Notes: generated by a model from the letters alone, not told the origin. A stretch of DNA of 64,000 nt from Strongylocentrotus droebachiensis (GCA_035222895.1 JAVYIG010006855.1:46756-110755), one strand, 5' to 3'; counted from the stretch's first letter, positions 46,041 to 57,501 are shown. A program made the numbers and translations.

Positions 46041-47144
46041 TTAGGTTTGTCGGTCGTAGAAACACTGGTTCCTAATCCGGGCCACCTCTCCCCTACGTCG
46101 CTTGTTGAAGACCGTAGAGGCAACAAAAATGGCGTTTGCCAATTTCCTCCAGTCTGTAGAGGAGGAGGATGTGTGGAGTTTGGCCGTCCCATCCACAATG
46201 GCCTTTTCCGTGAATGCCAAAAGCCTTCGTAAGTCTGCCGTGCTTGGCAGATCTTGTGCACGGAAGGAGACCCTCTCTTTGAGGGCTTGGCGGGCAGGGC
46301 TTGCAATAAGGTCTGTCCACTCTGCCTCGAACAGTTCCTTAAAGTTATCGGCATCCTGCTTCTTTCTTGTGTCCCCCAACCAGATATACTGCCCCCTCTT
46401 AATCTGGCAACACTTTATGATACTGTGCCCGATGTGGATGCCAAGGGATGGGCTCTTCGTGAGCGTAACACCACTCATCGTTTGGTCTTCCTGAGGTTTG
46501 CAAAGCAGTCGTGTTGCTTCAACAACTGTGTCGAAGTACCTCCCTCCAATGCACTCGTCAAGTGAAAGTTTCCTGCAGGCGACTTCACTTGATTTCACCA
46601 CAAGACGGCCAAGCTGCCTCATGCGTTGGCTGATCTCATTTTTTCTGGCTGCCCCCCTCCTGTAAAGCAGCATCGCACCAAATCTAAGGATGAGAGGATC
46701 CTTCTTGACCACATCTACTGTTCGCTCATCCCCCCTCTCCCTCATGTTGTCGACGATAACACGACATACCCTTTCGCTGGTATCCAAGGAGGCTCCGTCG
46801 AGCAACATCCTTGCTTGCACAATTGTGGAACTGCTGTTGTCCTCAGGCTCGGTGGAATTGGGAGATGTGGCGTGACGGCAATTCCTTACATGCCTCCACA
46901 TCTCTCCTAGGCTGACAAAGCCGAGGCAGTGGATGCATGGAAGAAAATCCTCCACTACCCTCGGCTTTGCTGGCCTCCTGAGGACAAACAATTCTCCTTG
47001 TTTTTTGTCCAGAATTGAGAGGTTGTGCTGGAAGTTGCCCATAAGTCTCAGTTTCTCAAAACCACAATCCTTTTTTTTGTGGGGGAGGGCAATGAGGCTC
47101 ATCCGAGTGCTGTACTTTGAGGCTACGGAAATGGCGTTTGCCAA
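46041..47144 (-). CDS. Recombinase-like N-terminal unit 3, intact 367-codon frame
   Basis: The best-preserved unit. Residue order: SLIALPHKKKDCGFEKLRL, a zinc-finger-like C-x2-C...H-x4-C (PCIHCLGF...MWRHVRNC, about residues 63-85), a helical region with ERGDERTVDVV and LILRFGAML, KLSLDECIGG, TLTKSPSLGIHIGHSIIKCC, KQDADNFKELFEAEWTDL, DLPSTADLRRLLAF, and FNKRRRGEVARI near the end. In invertebrate and fish proteins of this architecture the R-R-x-G-E-V segment corresponds to the first catalytic arginine of a tyrosine-recombinase fold. The C-terminal catalytic boxes are not in this frame; a tyrosine exon lies downstream at 45600-45870. The start ANAISVASKYSTRMS is a fusion with an older copy, so the true start is unknown. 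Could be Crypton-related or a domesticated derivative. Confidence 0.6.
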   Translation of the reverse strand: MANAISVASKYSTRMSLIALPHKKKDCGFEKLRLMGNFQHNLSILDKKQGELFVLRRPAKPRVVEDFLPCIHCLGFVSLGEMWRHVRNCRHATSPNSTEPEDNSSSTIVQARMLLDGASLDTSERVCRVIVDNMRERGDERTVDVVKKDPLILRFGAMLLYRRGAARKNEISQRMRQLGRLVVKSSEVACRKLSLDECIGGRYFDTVVEATRLLCKPQEDQTMSGVTLTKSPSLGIHIGHSIIKCCQIKRGQYIWLGDTRKKQDADNFKELFEAEWTDLIASPARQALKERVSFRAQDLPSTADLRRLLAFTEKAIVDGTAKLHTSSSSTDWRKLANAIFVASTVFNKRRRGEVARIRNQCFYDRQT

Positions 47145-47280
47145 TTTTCTCTAGTCTGCAGAGGGCGATGATGTGTGGAGTTTGGCCGTCCCAGGGTTTT
47201 CAGGGCTCAGTGTGTAACTGGCTCCTGACTGAAAGCTTTCTTTGCTAACATGTGTTATTATAGACACTTTAAACTACCTT

Positions 47281-47425
47281 CTTGTTTCATAAGCCCTCAA
47301 TGAATTCACTGCAATGGTAATTCTCAATCTCTGATTGGACTGCAACATAATATTTTCCCTGCGTCTCGTATGAATGATTCATAAAAAGTTGCCATCTTGG
47401 CTGCATCGTATGGAGCAAGGCATTC
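47281..47425 (-). pseudogene. Recombinase-like catalytic-tyrosine exon, copy 3
   Basis: Matches 44030-44175 nearly throughout. Located just downstream (minus strand) of unit 4. Confidence 0.6.
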
Positions 47426-47607
47426 TCTGGTCTCACCATTTTAAATGGGCATAAAAAAGGGATCAATTAAACAGGAATAGAAAAAGACTGCAACTTATGA
47501 TGAATTGAAAATTTGGTAAAACTGCAATATAACGCCAATTTTCAAGGCATTTAATGACAGCTTTCAAAGGTAAATATATTTAGGGTATAATTTTTACTAT
47601 ATACTGA

Positions 47608-48690
47608 TTAGGTTTGTCGGTCGTGGAAACACTGGTTCCTAATCCGGGCCACCTCTCCCCTACAACGCTTGTTGAAGACCGTAGAGGCAACAAAAATGGC
47701 TTTTGCCAATTTCCTCCAGTCTGTGGAGGAGGATGATGTGTGGAGTTTGGCCATCCCATCCACAATGGCCTTTTCAGTGAATGCCAAAAGCCTTTGTAAG
47801 TCTGCCGTGCTTGGCAGATCTTGTGCACAGAAGGAGACCCTCTCTTTGAGGGCTTGGTGAGCAGGGCTTGCTATAAGGTCTGTCCACTCTGCCTCGAACA
47901 GTTCCTTAAAGTTATCGACATCCTGCTTCTTTCTTGTGTCCCCCAACCAGATATACTGCCCCCTCTTAATCTGGCAACACTTTATGATACTGTGCCCGAT
48001 GTGGATGCCAAGGGATGGGCTCTTCGTGAGCGTAACACCACTCATCGTTTGGTCTTCCTGAGGTTTGCAAAGCAGTCGTGTTGCTTCAACAACTGTCGAA
48101 GTACCTCCCTCCAATGCACTCTTCAAGTGAAAGTTTCCTGCAGGCGACTTCATTTGATTTCACAAGACGGCCAAGCTGCCTCATGCGTTGGCTGATCTCA
48201 TTTTTTCTGGCTGCCCCCCTCCTGTCAAGCAGCATCGCACCAAATCTAAGGATGAGAGGATCCTTCTTGACCGCATCTACTGTTCGCTCATCCCCCCTCT
48301 CCCTCATGCTGTTGACGGTGACACGCCATACCCTCTCGCTGGTATTCAAGGAGGCTCCGTCGAGCAACATCCTTGCTTGCGCAATTGTGGAACTGCTGTT
48401 GTCCTCAGGCTCGGTGGAATTGGGAGATGTGGCGTGACAGCAATTCCTTACATGCCTCCACATCTCTCCTAGGCTGACAAAGCCGAGGCAGTGGATGCAT
48501 GGAAGAAAATCCTCCACTACCCTCTGCTTTGTTGGCCTCCTGAGAATGAACAATTCTCCTTGCTTTTTATCCAGAATTGAGAGATTGTGCTGGAAGTTGC
48601 CCATAAGTCTCAGTTTCTCAAAACCACAATCCCTTTTTTTGTGGGGGAGGGCAATGAGGCTCATCCGAGTGCTGTACTTTGAGGCAATGG
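47608..48690 (-). pseudogene. Recombinase-like N-terminal unit 4 (2-nt deletion)
   Basis: Colinear with unit 3, but CTGTGTCGAAG of unit 3 (46526 region) is CTGTCGAAG here (48093 region). The resulting frame break falls after GGRYFDS. The downstream frame continues VVEATRLLCKPQEDQTM to RIRNQCFHDRQT. Its 5' end is fused in frame to unit 5 (ADWRKLANAI then KYSTRMSLIALP), giving a chimeric 483-codon frame 48086-49537. Confidence 0.7.
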
Positions 48691-49537
48691 AAATGGCATT
48701 TGCCAATTTTCTCCAGTCTGCAGAGGACGATGATGTGTCGAGTTTGGCCGTCCTATCCACAATGGCCCTTTCGGTGTATGCCAAAAGCCTTCGTAAGTCT
48801 GCCGTGCTCGGCAGATCTTGTGCACGGAAGAAGACCCTCTCTTTGAGGGCTTGGCAGGCAGGGCTAGCAATGAGGTCTGTCCACTCTGCCTCAAACAGTT
48901 CTTTGAAGTTATCGGCATCCTGCTTCTTTCTTGAATCCCCCAACCGGATACACTGCCCCCTCTTAATCTGGCAACACTTTATTAAACTGTGCCCGATGTG
49001 GATGCCTAGGGATGGGCTCTTCGTGAGGGTAACACCACTCATAGTTTGAGGTTGGCAAAGCAGTCGTGTTGCTTCAACTACTATGTCGAAGTTCCTCCCT
49101 CCTATGCATTCGTCAAGTGATAGTTTCCTGTTGGCGATTTCACTTGCTTTTACCACAAGACGGCCAAGCTGCCTCATTCGTTGGCCGATCTCATTTTTTT
49201 GCTGCTCCCTCCTATCTAACAGCATCGCCCCAAATCTCAATATGAGAGCATCCTTCCTGACTGTGTCAACAGTGAGCTCATCTCCTCTCTCCCTCATTCT
49301 TGCTTGTGCAATTGTAGAAGTGCAGTTATTCTCGGGCTCGGTGGTATTTGTCAATGTGGCGTAATGGCCATTCCTGACATGCCTCCACATTTCTCCTAGG
49401 CTGACAAAGCTGAGGCAGTGAATGCAGGGAAGAAAAAAAGGCACATACAAAAAATGTTGTGCTCCTTTAGCAATCTGAATAAAAAGGATGAAAAAATTAT
49501 CAACTGCTTGACTTCTTGGTTTCTCCCCTCCTTGCAA
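48690..49537 (-). pseudogene. Recombinase-like unit 5, fused to unit 4
   Basis: From about 49435 it encodes PCIHCLSF, MWRHVRNGHYA, a shortened helical region (the RMLLDGASL...SERVW piece is deleted), LSLDECIGG, SLGIHIGHSLIKCC, KQDADNFKELFEAEW and ADWRKLANAI. It then reads without a stop into unit 4. The N-terminal 35 codons (49537-49436) look unrelated. Confidence 0.6.
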
Positions 49538-49632
49538 AATGTATAGTTCTTAAAAAATGTAATGATTTGTCACAAAATGTTATTGAATGTAAACTATAAT
49601 TGTTAAATGATTAAATGCCAAACATTTGTTCC

Positions 49633-49895
49633 TTATAATTTTAGTTTTCTTGTCATCTTCCAGCTAAGGCAAAGCATTGACCTCATGTTGACCATATCGA
49701 TGTCATTAATTCTGATGCTGGAGGATGGATCATCCAGAGCCCCGGCCTTGTGAGGCCTGGAGACCTCATGCCTGAACTGTACATCTGATGAGTGGGAGAT
49801 CTCGTCCCTGATGCTTGCAAGTTGCAGGCTCCTTCTCTGAATTGTAGATGGTGCGCTGTCTTCCGAACTGACTCGGGGCTTAGTAATTAGTACCA
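49633..49895 (-). CDS. C-terminal exon of second recombinase-like gene (tentative)
   Basis: The minus strand encodes ITKPRVSSEDSAPSTIQRR, SLQLASIRDEISHSS and a tail ending MTRKLKL then TAA. A diverged copy (ITKPRISPAHSAPST) lies at 50215-50350, showing the exon is duplicated. Function unknown. Confidence 0.4.
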
Positions 49896-50560
49896 GCAAT
49901 CTTGCTCCGATTATCTGCCTCTCTTTTGAGAATGGGCTTTGTTAGTCCCGCCTTGTAGTCCCCTTCAAGCTCCATAATTGTATGCACATCCTCCGATGCT
50001 ACTTCTTGGAAATATACTCTCCCCACTCTCGAGAGTATGAATTTTGCACATTTGCAACAGAGCAAAGATAATCTATAATATTGAGGATACAGAGGAAAAA
50101 AAACATTGTTGATTATAATCAAGATTATCAAAACATTTGATTTAAATATATTAACATAGCATAGAATATTAATTAGACCCTTCTGATCATTTGTTTGTGT
50201 AATGAAAATGCTGCACTTTTTGAAAGATTTGATGAACTGGGCAGCTGATGCATTGGAGATCTTTTCCCTGATGGTGGCAAGTTGAAAAGGCTCCTTCTCC
50301 GCCTTGTAGATGGAGCGCTGTGTGCAGGACTGATTCTTGGCTTGGTTATAAGTTTTGTAACCTGAGGCCTTTCATATGTGAAGAAAGGCAGGGAGATAAG
50401 TTGAGATGATTATCTTACGATAAAAAGTACCAGCGATCTTGCTCCGATTCTCTGCCTCTCTCTTGAGAATGGGCTTCGTGAGCCCTGCCTTGTAGTCCCC
50501 TTCAAGCTCCATAATTGTATGCACATCCTCCGATGCTACTTCTCCCCACTCTCGACAGTA
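49885..50560 (-). pseudogene. Two copies of the SEDVHTIMEL exon
   Basis: At about 50035-49885 and 50560-50425 the minus strand encodes ASEDVHTIMELEGDYKAGLT and KPILKREAENRSKIA. Further copies: 51055-50890 and 53850-53690. The block resembles the short helical tail that follows the catalytic domain in related invertebrate proteins, but I cannot assign it to a named domain. Confidence 0.5.
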
Positions 50561-50639
50561 TAAATTTTGCAAATTTTGCAACAGAGTCAAGATAAGGGCT
50601 CAGTGGGGAACTGGCTCCTGACTGAAAGCTTTCCTTGCT

Positions 50640-51370
50640 AACATATTTTTGGGCAACCAACTGATCATTGCAGGATGAACATTTTTTCCTTGCGTTACTG
50701 TTCAGGCTGCCACATCTCTTACACTTTCTTTTCACAGCTCCATGAGATGGCACGATGTCTAGCGGGGAAAAGGTGTTTTGTCTCGATGGATTGTCACACA
50801 AAATTAGTACGATAGCGATGAATCGTGGAATGCATGCAGAATTATATCCATTCGAACTTTTGAATAGATACAAAGTAAAAAGGAAATATTCATAAAAAGT
50901 ATCAGCGATTTTGCTCCGATTCTCTGCCTCTCTTTTGAGAATGGGCTTTGTTAGTCCCGCCTTGTAGTCTTCTACAAGTTCCATTATCGTGTGAACATCC
51001 TCTGATGCAACTTCAGGGAAGTACACTCTCCCCACTCTCGATAGTATGAATTTTGCTCCTGACTGAAAGATGTGATAAAACACCTTGGTGCACACCGTCT
51101 CCCTAAGAGTTTGAGGGAAGAATCGCCCGCCATTCCCTTCCGCACACCAAAGCGTGTCCAGTATTGGTCCAATATCGCGAATAGCTCGCCCATTGGAGTG
51201 GACAAAGAGATAGTCTTCCCCATTTTTGGTTGGGAAGTGAGAGAATGTGAGAAGCCTCACCTCCTCCACAAACTCCCTCAGGATAATGGAACCAGCCTTG
51301 CTGAAGAAAGCATCGGCAGGCCAGGCCCCATCGATAGGAAGTTTCATAGCGTTGAAATGTGTTACTAGAT
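50640..51370 (-). CDS. Second recombinase-like gene, C-terminal part: TLR motif, helical tail, zinc ribbon
   Basis: Minus-strand order: MKLPIDGAWPADAFFSKAG, FPTKNGEDYLFVHSNGRAI, GGRFFPQTLRETVCTKV (51347-51073), then ILSRVGRVYFPEVASEDVHT (51055-50890), then a C-x2-C...C-x2-C zinc ribbon (CKRCGSLN...KKCSSCNDQL, 50760-50640). T-L-R-x-T/S-V-x-T matches the second catalytic arginine box of tyrosine recombinases (usual H-x-L-R-H). The frame is open from 51347 to 50502. The same three pieces recur at 54372-54150, 53850-53690 and 53545-53390, showing a ~3-kb unit duplicated. Confidence 0.55.
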
Positions 51371-51554
51371 AATCTAGATAATCTATGTGTTGTTATAGAC
51401 ACTACCTTCTTGTTCCATAAGCTCTCAATGAACTCACTGCAAGGCATAGTTGTCTTATTCGGTTTGAGCGGCAACGTAGTATTTTCCCTGAGTCTCGTAA
51501 GAGTGATTCATGAGGCTCGCCATTTTAGCTGCATCCTTAGGAGCAAGGCGTCAA

Positions 51555-53225
51555 ACAGGAAATGTGAGATCTTTATCATCATCTTTTCGTCCACTTCCTT
51601 CCTCTCCTCGTACTCTTTCATGCTAGCTGTCTCTCGGACACAAGTTCGTTGAGCATTTACGGTGAACAGGTCCACCAATAAGTAATCCCGCACTGCTCGC
51701 TGATTAGCCCAGCTTTTGTCACCTGCCCTAATCTCATCTATGAATATGTAAAAAAAATAAGTCTCTCAGATGGCTTGATTATTAGTAAATACATAAAAGT
51801 TTACATTCAAAAAGGAAATGTGAGATCTTTATCATGGTCTTTCCGTCAACTTCCTTCCTCTCATTGTACTCTTTCATGGTGGCTGTCTCACCAACACAAG
51901 TTCTCTGGGCATTGACCGTAAACAGGTTCCACCAATAGGTAGTCCCTCACGGCTCGCTGATTAGTACAGCTTTTGTCACCTTCCCTCATCTCATCTATGA
52001 AATAAAAATTTAATGTAAAAAGGAAATGTGAGACCTTAATCATGGTCTTTCCGTCAACCTCCTTCCTCTCTTCATATTCTTTCATGGTAGCTATCTCACC
52101 GACACAAGTTTGTTGGGCATTTACGGTGAACAGGTCAATCAGTAAATAATCCCGCACTGCATGCTGATTAGTCCAGCTCTTATCCCCTGCCCTAATCCCA
52201 TTTATGAAATAAAAAATGATCTTAAAAAGGAAATGTGAGATCTTTATCATAGTTTTTCCGTCAACTTCCTTCCTCTCCTCTTACTCTTTCATGCTGGCTA
52301 TCTCACCAACACAAGTTCTCTGGGCATTGACCGTAAACAGGTCCACCAATAGATAGTCTCTCACTGCTCGCTGATTAGTCCAGCTCTTATCGACAGCCCT
52401 AATCTCATCTATGAATATTTTTTTTAATAGTCTCTCAGATGGCTTGATTATTAGTAAATACATACAAGTTTACATTCAAAAAGGAAATTGAGACCTTTAT
52501 CATTATCTTTCCATCCACTTCCTTCCTCTCCTCTTACTCTTTCATGCTGGCTATCTCACCAACACAAGTTCTCTGGGCGTTGACCGTAAACAGGTCCACC
52601 AATAGATAGTCTCTCACGGCTCGCTGATTAGCCCAGCTTTTGTCACCTTCCCTAATCTCATCTATGAATATTTAAAAAAATAGTCTCTTAGATGGCTTGA
52701 TTAAGTAAATGCATACAAGTTTACATTCACAATTTTTTTCCATTCTGTTTGAGCCTGAAACAAAATTAAAAATAAAATAAAAAGGAAATGTGAGATCTTT
52801 ATCATCGTCTTTCCATCCACTTCCTTCCTCTTCTCTTACTCTTTTCATGCTGGCTATCTCACCGACACAAGTTCATTGGGCATTTACAGTGAACTGGTTC
52901 AGCAGTAAATAATCCTGCACTGCACGCTTCTTGTCGCCTGCCCTAATCTCATCTATGACGTTGGACGATTTGTGATGATGACATCGAGTGTGTTAGATCC
53001 TCTTGTTGGGAAGTTGACAATCTTAATAAAAAATTAATGTAAAAAGGAAACACGAGACCTTTATCTTTCCATCCATTTCCTTCCTCTCATTGTACTCTTT
53101 CATGGTGGCCATCTCACCGACACATGTGCTCTGGGCATTGACCGTAAACAGGTTCACCAATAGGTAGTCCCTCACGGAACGCTGATTAGCCCAGCTTTTG
53201 TCACCTTCCCTAATCTCATCTATGA
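51555..53225 (-). repeat. Seven tandem copies of a recombinase-like 'RDYLLVDLFTVNAQR' exon
   Basis: Each copy starts after TTTCATAG-type acceptors (plus-strand CTCATCTATGAA near 51734, 51989, 52195, 52402, 52653, 52946, 53212). It encodes EIRAGDKSWTNQRAVRDYL, LVDLFTVNAQRTCVGE and MKEYEERKEVDGKTMIKVS. N-A-Q-R-x-x-V is a candidate first catalytic arginine box. Several copies carry small indels or in-frame stops. Spacing is about 205-295 bp. Confidence 0.75.
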
Positions 53226-53389
53226 ACATAATAACAATTAGTCTCACAGATGGGTGGATTAAGAAAATACATACAAGTGTTCATTCACAATGGTTTTGAT
53301 ATCTTGATGATAATGCTATTCAGAGCATTGTTCCACTCTGACATGCATGTCAAAAAGACTTATTGCCTCAAGTTGGTTTTTCAGGGCTC

Positions 53390-54440
53390 AGTGGGGAACT
53401 GGCTCCTGACTGAAAGCTTTCCTTGCTAACATATTTTTGGGCAACCAACTGATCATTGCAGAATGAGCATTTTATCCTTGCATTACTGTTCAAGCTGCCA
53501 CATCTCTTACACTTTCTTTTCAAAGCTCCATGAGATGGCACGATGTCTTGCGGGAAAAGGTGTTTTGTCTCAATGGATTGTCACACAAAATTAATACGAT
53601 AGCGATGAATTGTGGAATGCATGCAGAATTATATCCATCAAACTTTTGAATAGATACAAAGAAAAAAGGAAATATTCATAAAAAGTATCAGCGATTTTGC
53701 TCCGATTCTCTGCCTCTCTCTTGAGAATGGACTTTGTGAGCCCCGCCTTGTAGTTCCCTACAATTAAGCTCCATGATTGTATGTACATCCTCCGATGCTA
53801 CTTCAGGGAAATATACTCTCCCCACTCTTGATAGTATGAATTTTGCTCCTGACTGAAAGCTTTCTTTGCTGTTAAACATATGTGTTACTATAGGCACTTT
53901 AAACTACGTTCTTGTGCCATAAGCTCTCAATGAACTCACTGCAGGCATAATTTTCCATCTCCGTTTGGGCAGAAACATAATATTTCCCCTGAGTCTCCTA
54001 AGAGTGATTCATTAGGCTCGCCAAGAGTCGTCATCTTGGCCACATCGTTAGGAACAAGGCATTCTCTGGTCTAACCATTTTAAATGGGCATAAAAAGATT
54101 GCAACTCATGATATGGTTAAACTGGAATATAATGGCGATGCTGATGATCACCCCAGGGACAAATGAAACGTTACCTTGGTGCACACTGTCTCCCTAAGAG
54201 TTTGAGGGAAGAATCGCCCGCCATTCCCTTCCGCACACCAAAGCGTGTCCAGTATTGGTCCAATATCGCGAATAGCTCGCCCATTGGAGTGTAGGAAGAG
54301 ATAGTCTTCCCCATTTTTGGTTGGGAAGTAAGAGAATGTGAGAAGCCTCACCTTCTCCACAAACTCCTTCAAGATAATGGAACCAGCCCTGCTGAAGAAA
54401 ACATCTGCAGGGCAGGCCCCATCTCTAGGAATTAAGTTAT
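53390..54440 (-). pseudogene. Second copy of the TLR / tail / zinc-ribbon block
   Basis: TLR exon 54430-54150 (FPTKNGEDYLFLHSNGRAI, FPQTLRETVCTKV), a degraded tyrosine exon 54075-53905 (PNDVAKM..., frameshifted), the SEDVHTIMEL exon 53850-53690, and the zinc-ribbon segment 53545-53390. Parallels 51370-50640 but is more decayed. Confidence 0.6.
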
Positions 54441-54519
54441 ATGACGTTGAAATGTGTTACTAGAAATGACACTTCCATAGGTAACAAGATAATCTTTGTG
54501 TTGTTGCTATAGACACTAC

Positions 54520-55365
54520 CTTCTTGTTCCATAAGCTCTTGATGAACTCACTGCAAGGCATAGTTGTCTAATTCGGTTTGAGCGGCAACGTAGTACTTTC
54601 CCTGAGTCTCATAACTGTGGTTCATAAAACTCGCCATTTTAGCTGCATCCTGGCTTAGGAGCAAGGCATCAAAAAGGAAATGTGAGGCCTTTATTATTGT
54701 GTTTCTGTCCACTTCCTTCCTCTCCTCATATTCTGTCATGATGGCTGTCTCACCAACACAAGTTCTCTGGGCATTGACCACAACAGGTCCACCGATAAGT
54801 AATCCCGCATGGCTCGCTAATTAGCCCAGCTTTTGTCGCCTGCCCTAATCCCATCTATGAACATAATAACAATTAGTCTCACAGATGGGTGGATTTAGTA
54901 TAAATACATACAAGTTTACATTCACAATTTTTTTCCAATTTCGTTGAGCCTGAAACAAAATTTAAAATAAAATAAAAAGGAAATGTGAGATCTTTATCAT
55001 CGTCTTTCTATCCACTTCCTTCCTCTTTTCTTACTCTTTCATGGTGGCTGTCTCACCATCACAAGTTCATTGGGCATTTACAGTGAACTGGTTCAGCAGT
55101 AAATAATCCTGCACTACACGCTTCTTGTCGCCGGCGCTAATCTCATCTATGAAATAAAAAATTTATGTAAAAAGGAAACATGAGACCTTTATCATGGTCT
55201 TTCCATCCATTTCCTTCCTCTCATTGTACTCTTTCATGTCGGCCATCTCACTGACACAAGTTCTCTGGGCATTGACCGTAAACAGGTTCCACCAATAGGT
55301 AGTCCCTCATGGCTCGCTGATTAGCCCAGCTTTTGTCACCTTCCCTAATCTCATCTATGAACATA
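54520..55365 (-). repeat. Three further RDYLL exon copies, one joined to a tyrosine box
   Basis: RDYLL-type exons occur at about 55361-55170, 55149-54975 and 54857-54670. The last runs directly into KDAAKMASFMNHSYETQGKY and YVAAQTELDNYAL (54665-54550), joining the arginine and tyrosine boxes without the TLR box between them. The same join occurs at 51620-51480. Confidence 0.7.
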
Positions 55366-55768
55366 ATAAAAATTAGTCTCACAGATGGGTAGATTAAGAA
55401 AATACATACAAGTGTTCATTCACAATGGTTTTGATATCTTGATGATAATGCTATTCAGAGCATTGTTCCACTCTAAAATGAATGTCATTTAGATATCGAC
55501 TGATTCAAGTACCTGAAAGTAGGCAGTGTAAAGATGTTATACAATGTACATGCGCACAGAAAAGTACATACCGGTAAAGGCCAAAGCCATTTATGTTGAA
55601 ACCATGCACTATTCATCAGACGGCATCACGCTTGTTGGAAAAAGTTTTACACTTCAATTAAATGCATGCTAATAATTATACATGAATATATCTTTCAGCT
55701 TAAGTTTAAGCTTACCTGAATCAAGTATTGGCATGAGTTCGTCCTACCATGGACACACTTTAAGGATG

Positions 55769-56236
55769 TCATCCTTTCCTGCGCCGCTTCTGTTGGCCTT
55801 CTTCCCGTTCGTGAACTGAGTCTTCAGGTACTTTATCTTGCTGATTACTTGCGTCTTGTTGCACAGGACGCAAAATCCAGTTATTTTTTGGTAGGCAACG
55901 TCTTGATTCCTCTTCTGATAGGCTAGTAGGTCTTGAGATTCCAGGGAGTCCTGAGGTTCCAGGGAGACCTGTAGGTCCAGGGGGACCAGTATCTGCAGGG
56001 GCTTCTGTTGGTCCAGAGATTCCAGTCGATCCTGTAGCTCCTGATACTGATATGCCAGTAGGTCCTGAGGTTCCAGGGAGTCCTCTAGTTCCAGATGTTC
56101 CTCCAGGGAGACCTGTAGGTCCAGTATCTGCAGGGGCTTCTGTTGGTCCAGAATTCTCTTTCTCTCTGCTTCTCCACACAGTGATCAGTGCCTTACTGTA
56201 TTCGTTGGTCCAAATGAAAGCTATGTTTTCTGCCAT
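55769..56236 (-). CDS. Collagen-like short protein with MADF/trihelix-like start
   Basis: Single-exon frame of 155 codons, ATG to TGA. Residues 1-25 (MAENIAFIWTNEYSKALITV) resemble the start of Myb/SANT-like trihelix domains (W-T-x-E-x-x-K-A-L-I). Residues about 28-105 are imperfect Gly-X-Y and GPTG repeats with two copies of TEAPADTGP, then SLSEEESRRC and a basic end GQQKRRRKG. The repeat is short and interrupted, so a stable triple helix is doubtful. It lies just 5' (minus strand) of the recombinase-like exons and could be their first exon read past its donor. No signal peptide. Confidence 0.5.
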   Translation of the reverse strand: MAENIAFIWTNEYSKALITVWRSREKENSGPTEAPADTGPTGLPGGTSGTRGLPGTSGPTGISVSGATGSTGISGPTEAPADTGPPGPTGLPGTSGLPGISRPTSLSEEESRRCLPKNNWILRPVQQDASNQQDKVPEDSVHEREEGQQKRRRKG

Positions 56237-56299
56237 TTTTATATGTGGTTGAGTTTTTTTAATTGCTTTTAATTTCTTCTACGCTGGCTCAGTCGCTGT

Positions 56300-57180
56300 C
56301 AACAAAACACATGGCGTCTCCGGGTCAACCTGGGATCTAAGTGTCATGGTAAAATATTCTGATAAGGTGATCACTCCAAAATCCGGTTTCTCTCCGTTAT
56401 GTACACTCCATCGGAATGGCACAAGTTTCTACTTACATTATCCGGTTAGCTTCCCCTGTATATTGGATTCAGCATGTGTGGCAAAGGTGCAACCGAAATG
56501 TCCATGACCTTAAAGATCTTGATTTAATGAAAAGTAATCGATGCATTTGATTTATTTTCGTATTCTTTGTTCCTTTATTGAAAAGGCCATGTTTGTTTCT
56601 ACCCCACCATGCAACACAGAGCTACGTACACATCCACCATTCGCCACACACATACGCACAATACACTCATAAACTCGTACACAATTAAAGACCAGAGAAC
56701 ACATTTTTATTCAAATTTAAGATTTTTCTCTTGAGGCCGCCATCCTAGCTAAGCGTCTCCTGAAATTTTTCACAAATAGATAATACTTTAAATTCATACT
56801 ATATTATAGAAATATTAAGTTTATTATTATATGTATATATGTACATTTTGAAGAAGTTATTATTGTTTGCTTATTATACCTTACATTTACATGTTATTCA
56901 GTTATTGTATTTGGAAAAATGCAGAAATAAAATTAAATCAAGTCAAATGAAATCATTTGTTTGCATACATAAATTGATCTCTTTCTTTGTAAGTTTGTAT
57001 GCTTCTTCTGTTCCTGTTATGATTAAAGCCATTTATATGTGAGGTGCATACTACTGGAGTTATAATACAGGTGTAATGTATATTCTGTCAAATGGGTTCT
57101 TTTTTTATCTTCATGTAGACCCACAAAATATTCCAGTTTCATGAGCCTGGTTAAAACTATTAAATGAAAATATTTACCCC
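56300..57180. other. AT-rich intergenic region, no gene seen
   Basis: No frame with recognisable content. It includes ACACACA-type runs at 56640-56680. Confidence 0.6.
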
Positions 57181-57182
57181 TT

Positions 57183-57501
57183 TAAAGGTAATACAAAGTT
57201 TTGGGAAATTTTGAAAATTGGGTGGATAGTGATTCTTTACAATTTTGATATATTTGGATGCCCCTGTGGATGTATTATAAGCACTAGAAAATTTAGCCCC
57301 TAAACTACTTCTGCTTTCGAGAAAAATAGAATATAAAAATTTACTGGTGCTCCCGGTAAATTTTTATAAATTTCAAATAGCGCCTGTTTTATAGCTTAAT
57401 TTATATCTTGACCTTGAGAGGGAGCTATACAACATAAAGAGTTGATTATTTAGAATTTCATAACTTTATGACCCCATACCAAAACTTTGTATTACCTTTA
57501 A
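57183..57501. mobile_element. MITE, 'AAAGGTAATACAAAGTTTTGG' family, copy 1
   Basis: Left AAAGGTAATACAAAGTTTTGG starts at 57186; right CCAAAACTTTGTATTACCTTT ends at 57499: a perfect 21-bp inverted terminal repeat. A longer relative lies at 60233-60737. Confidence 0.9.
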
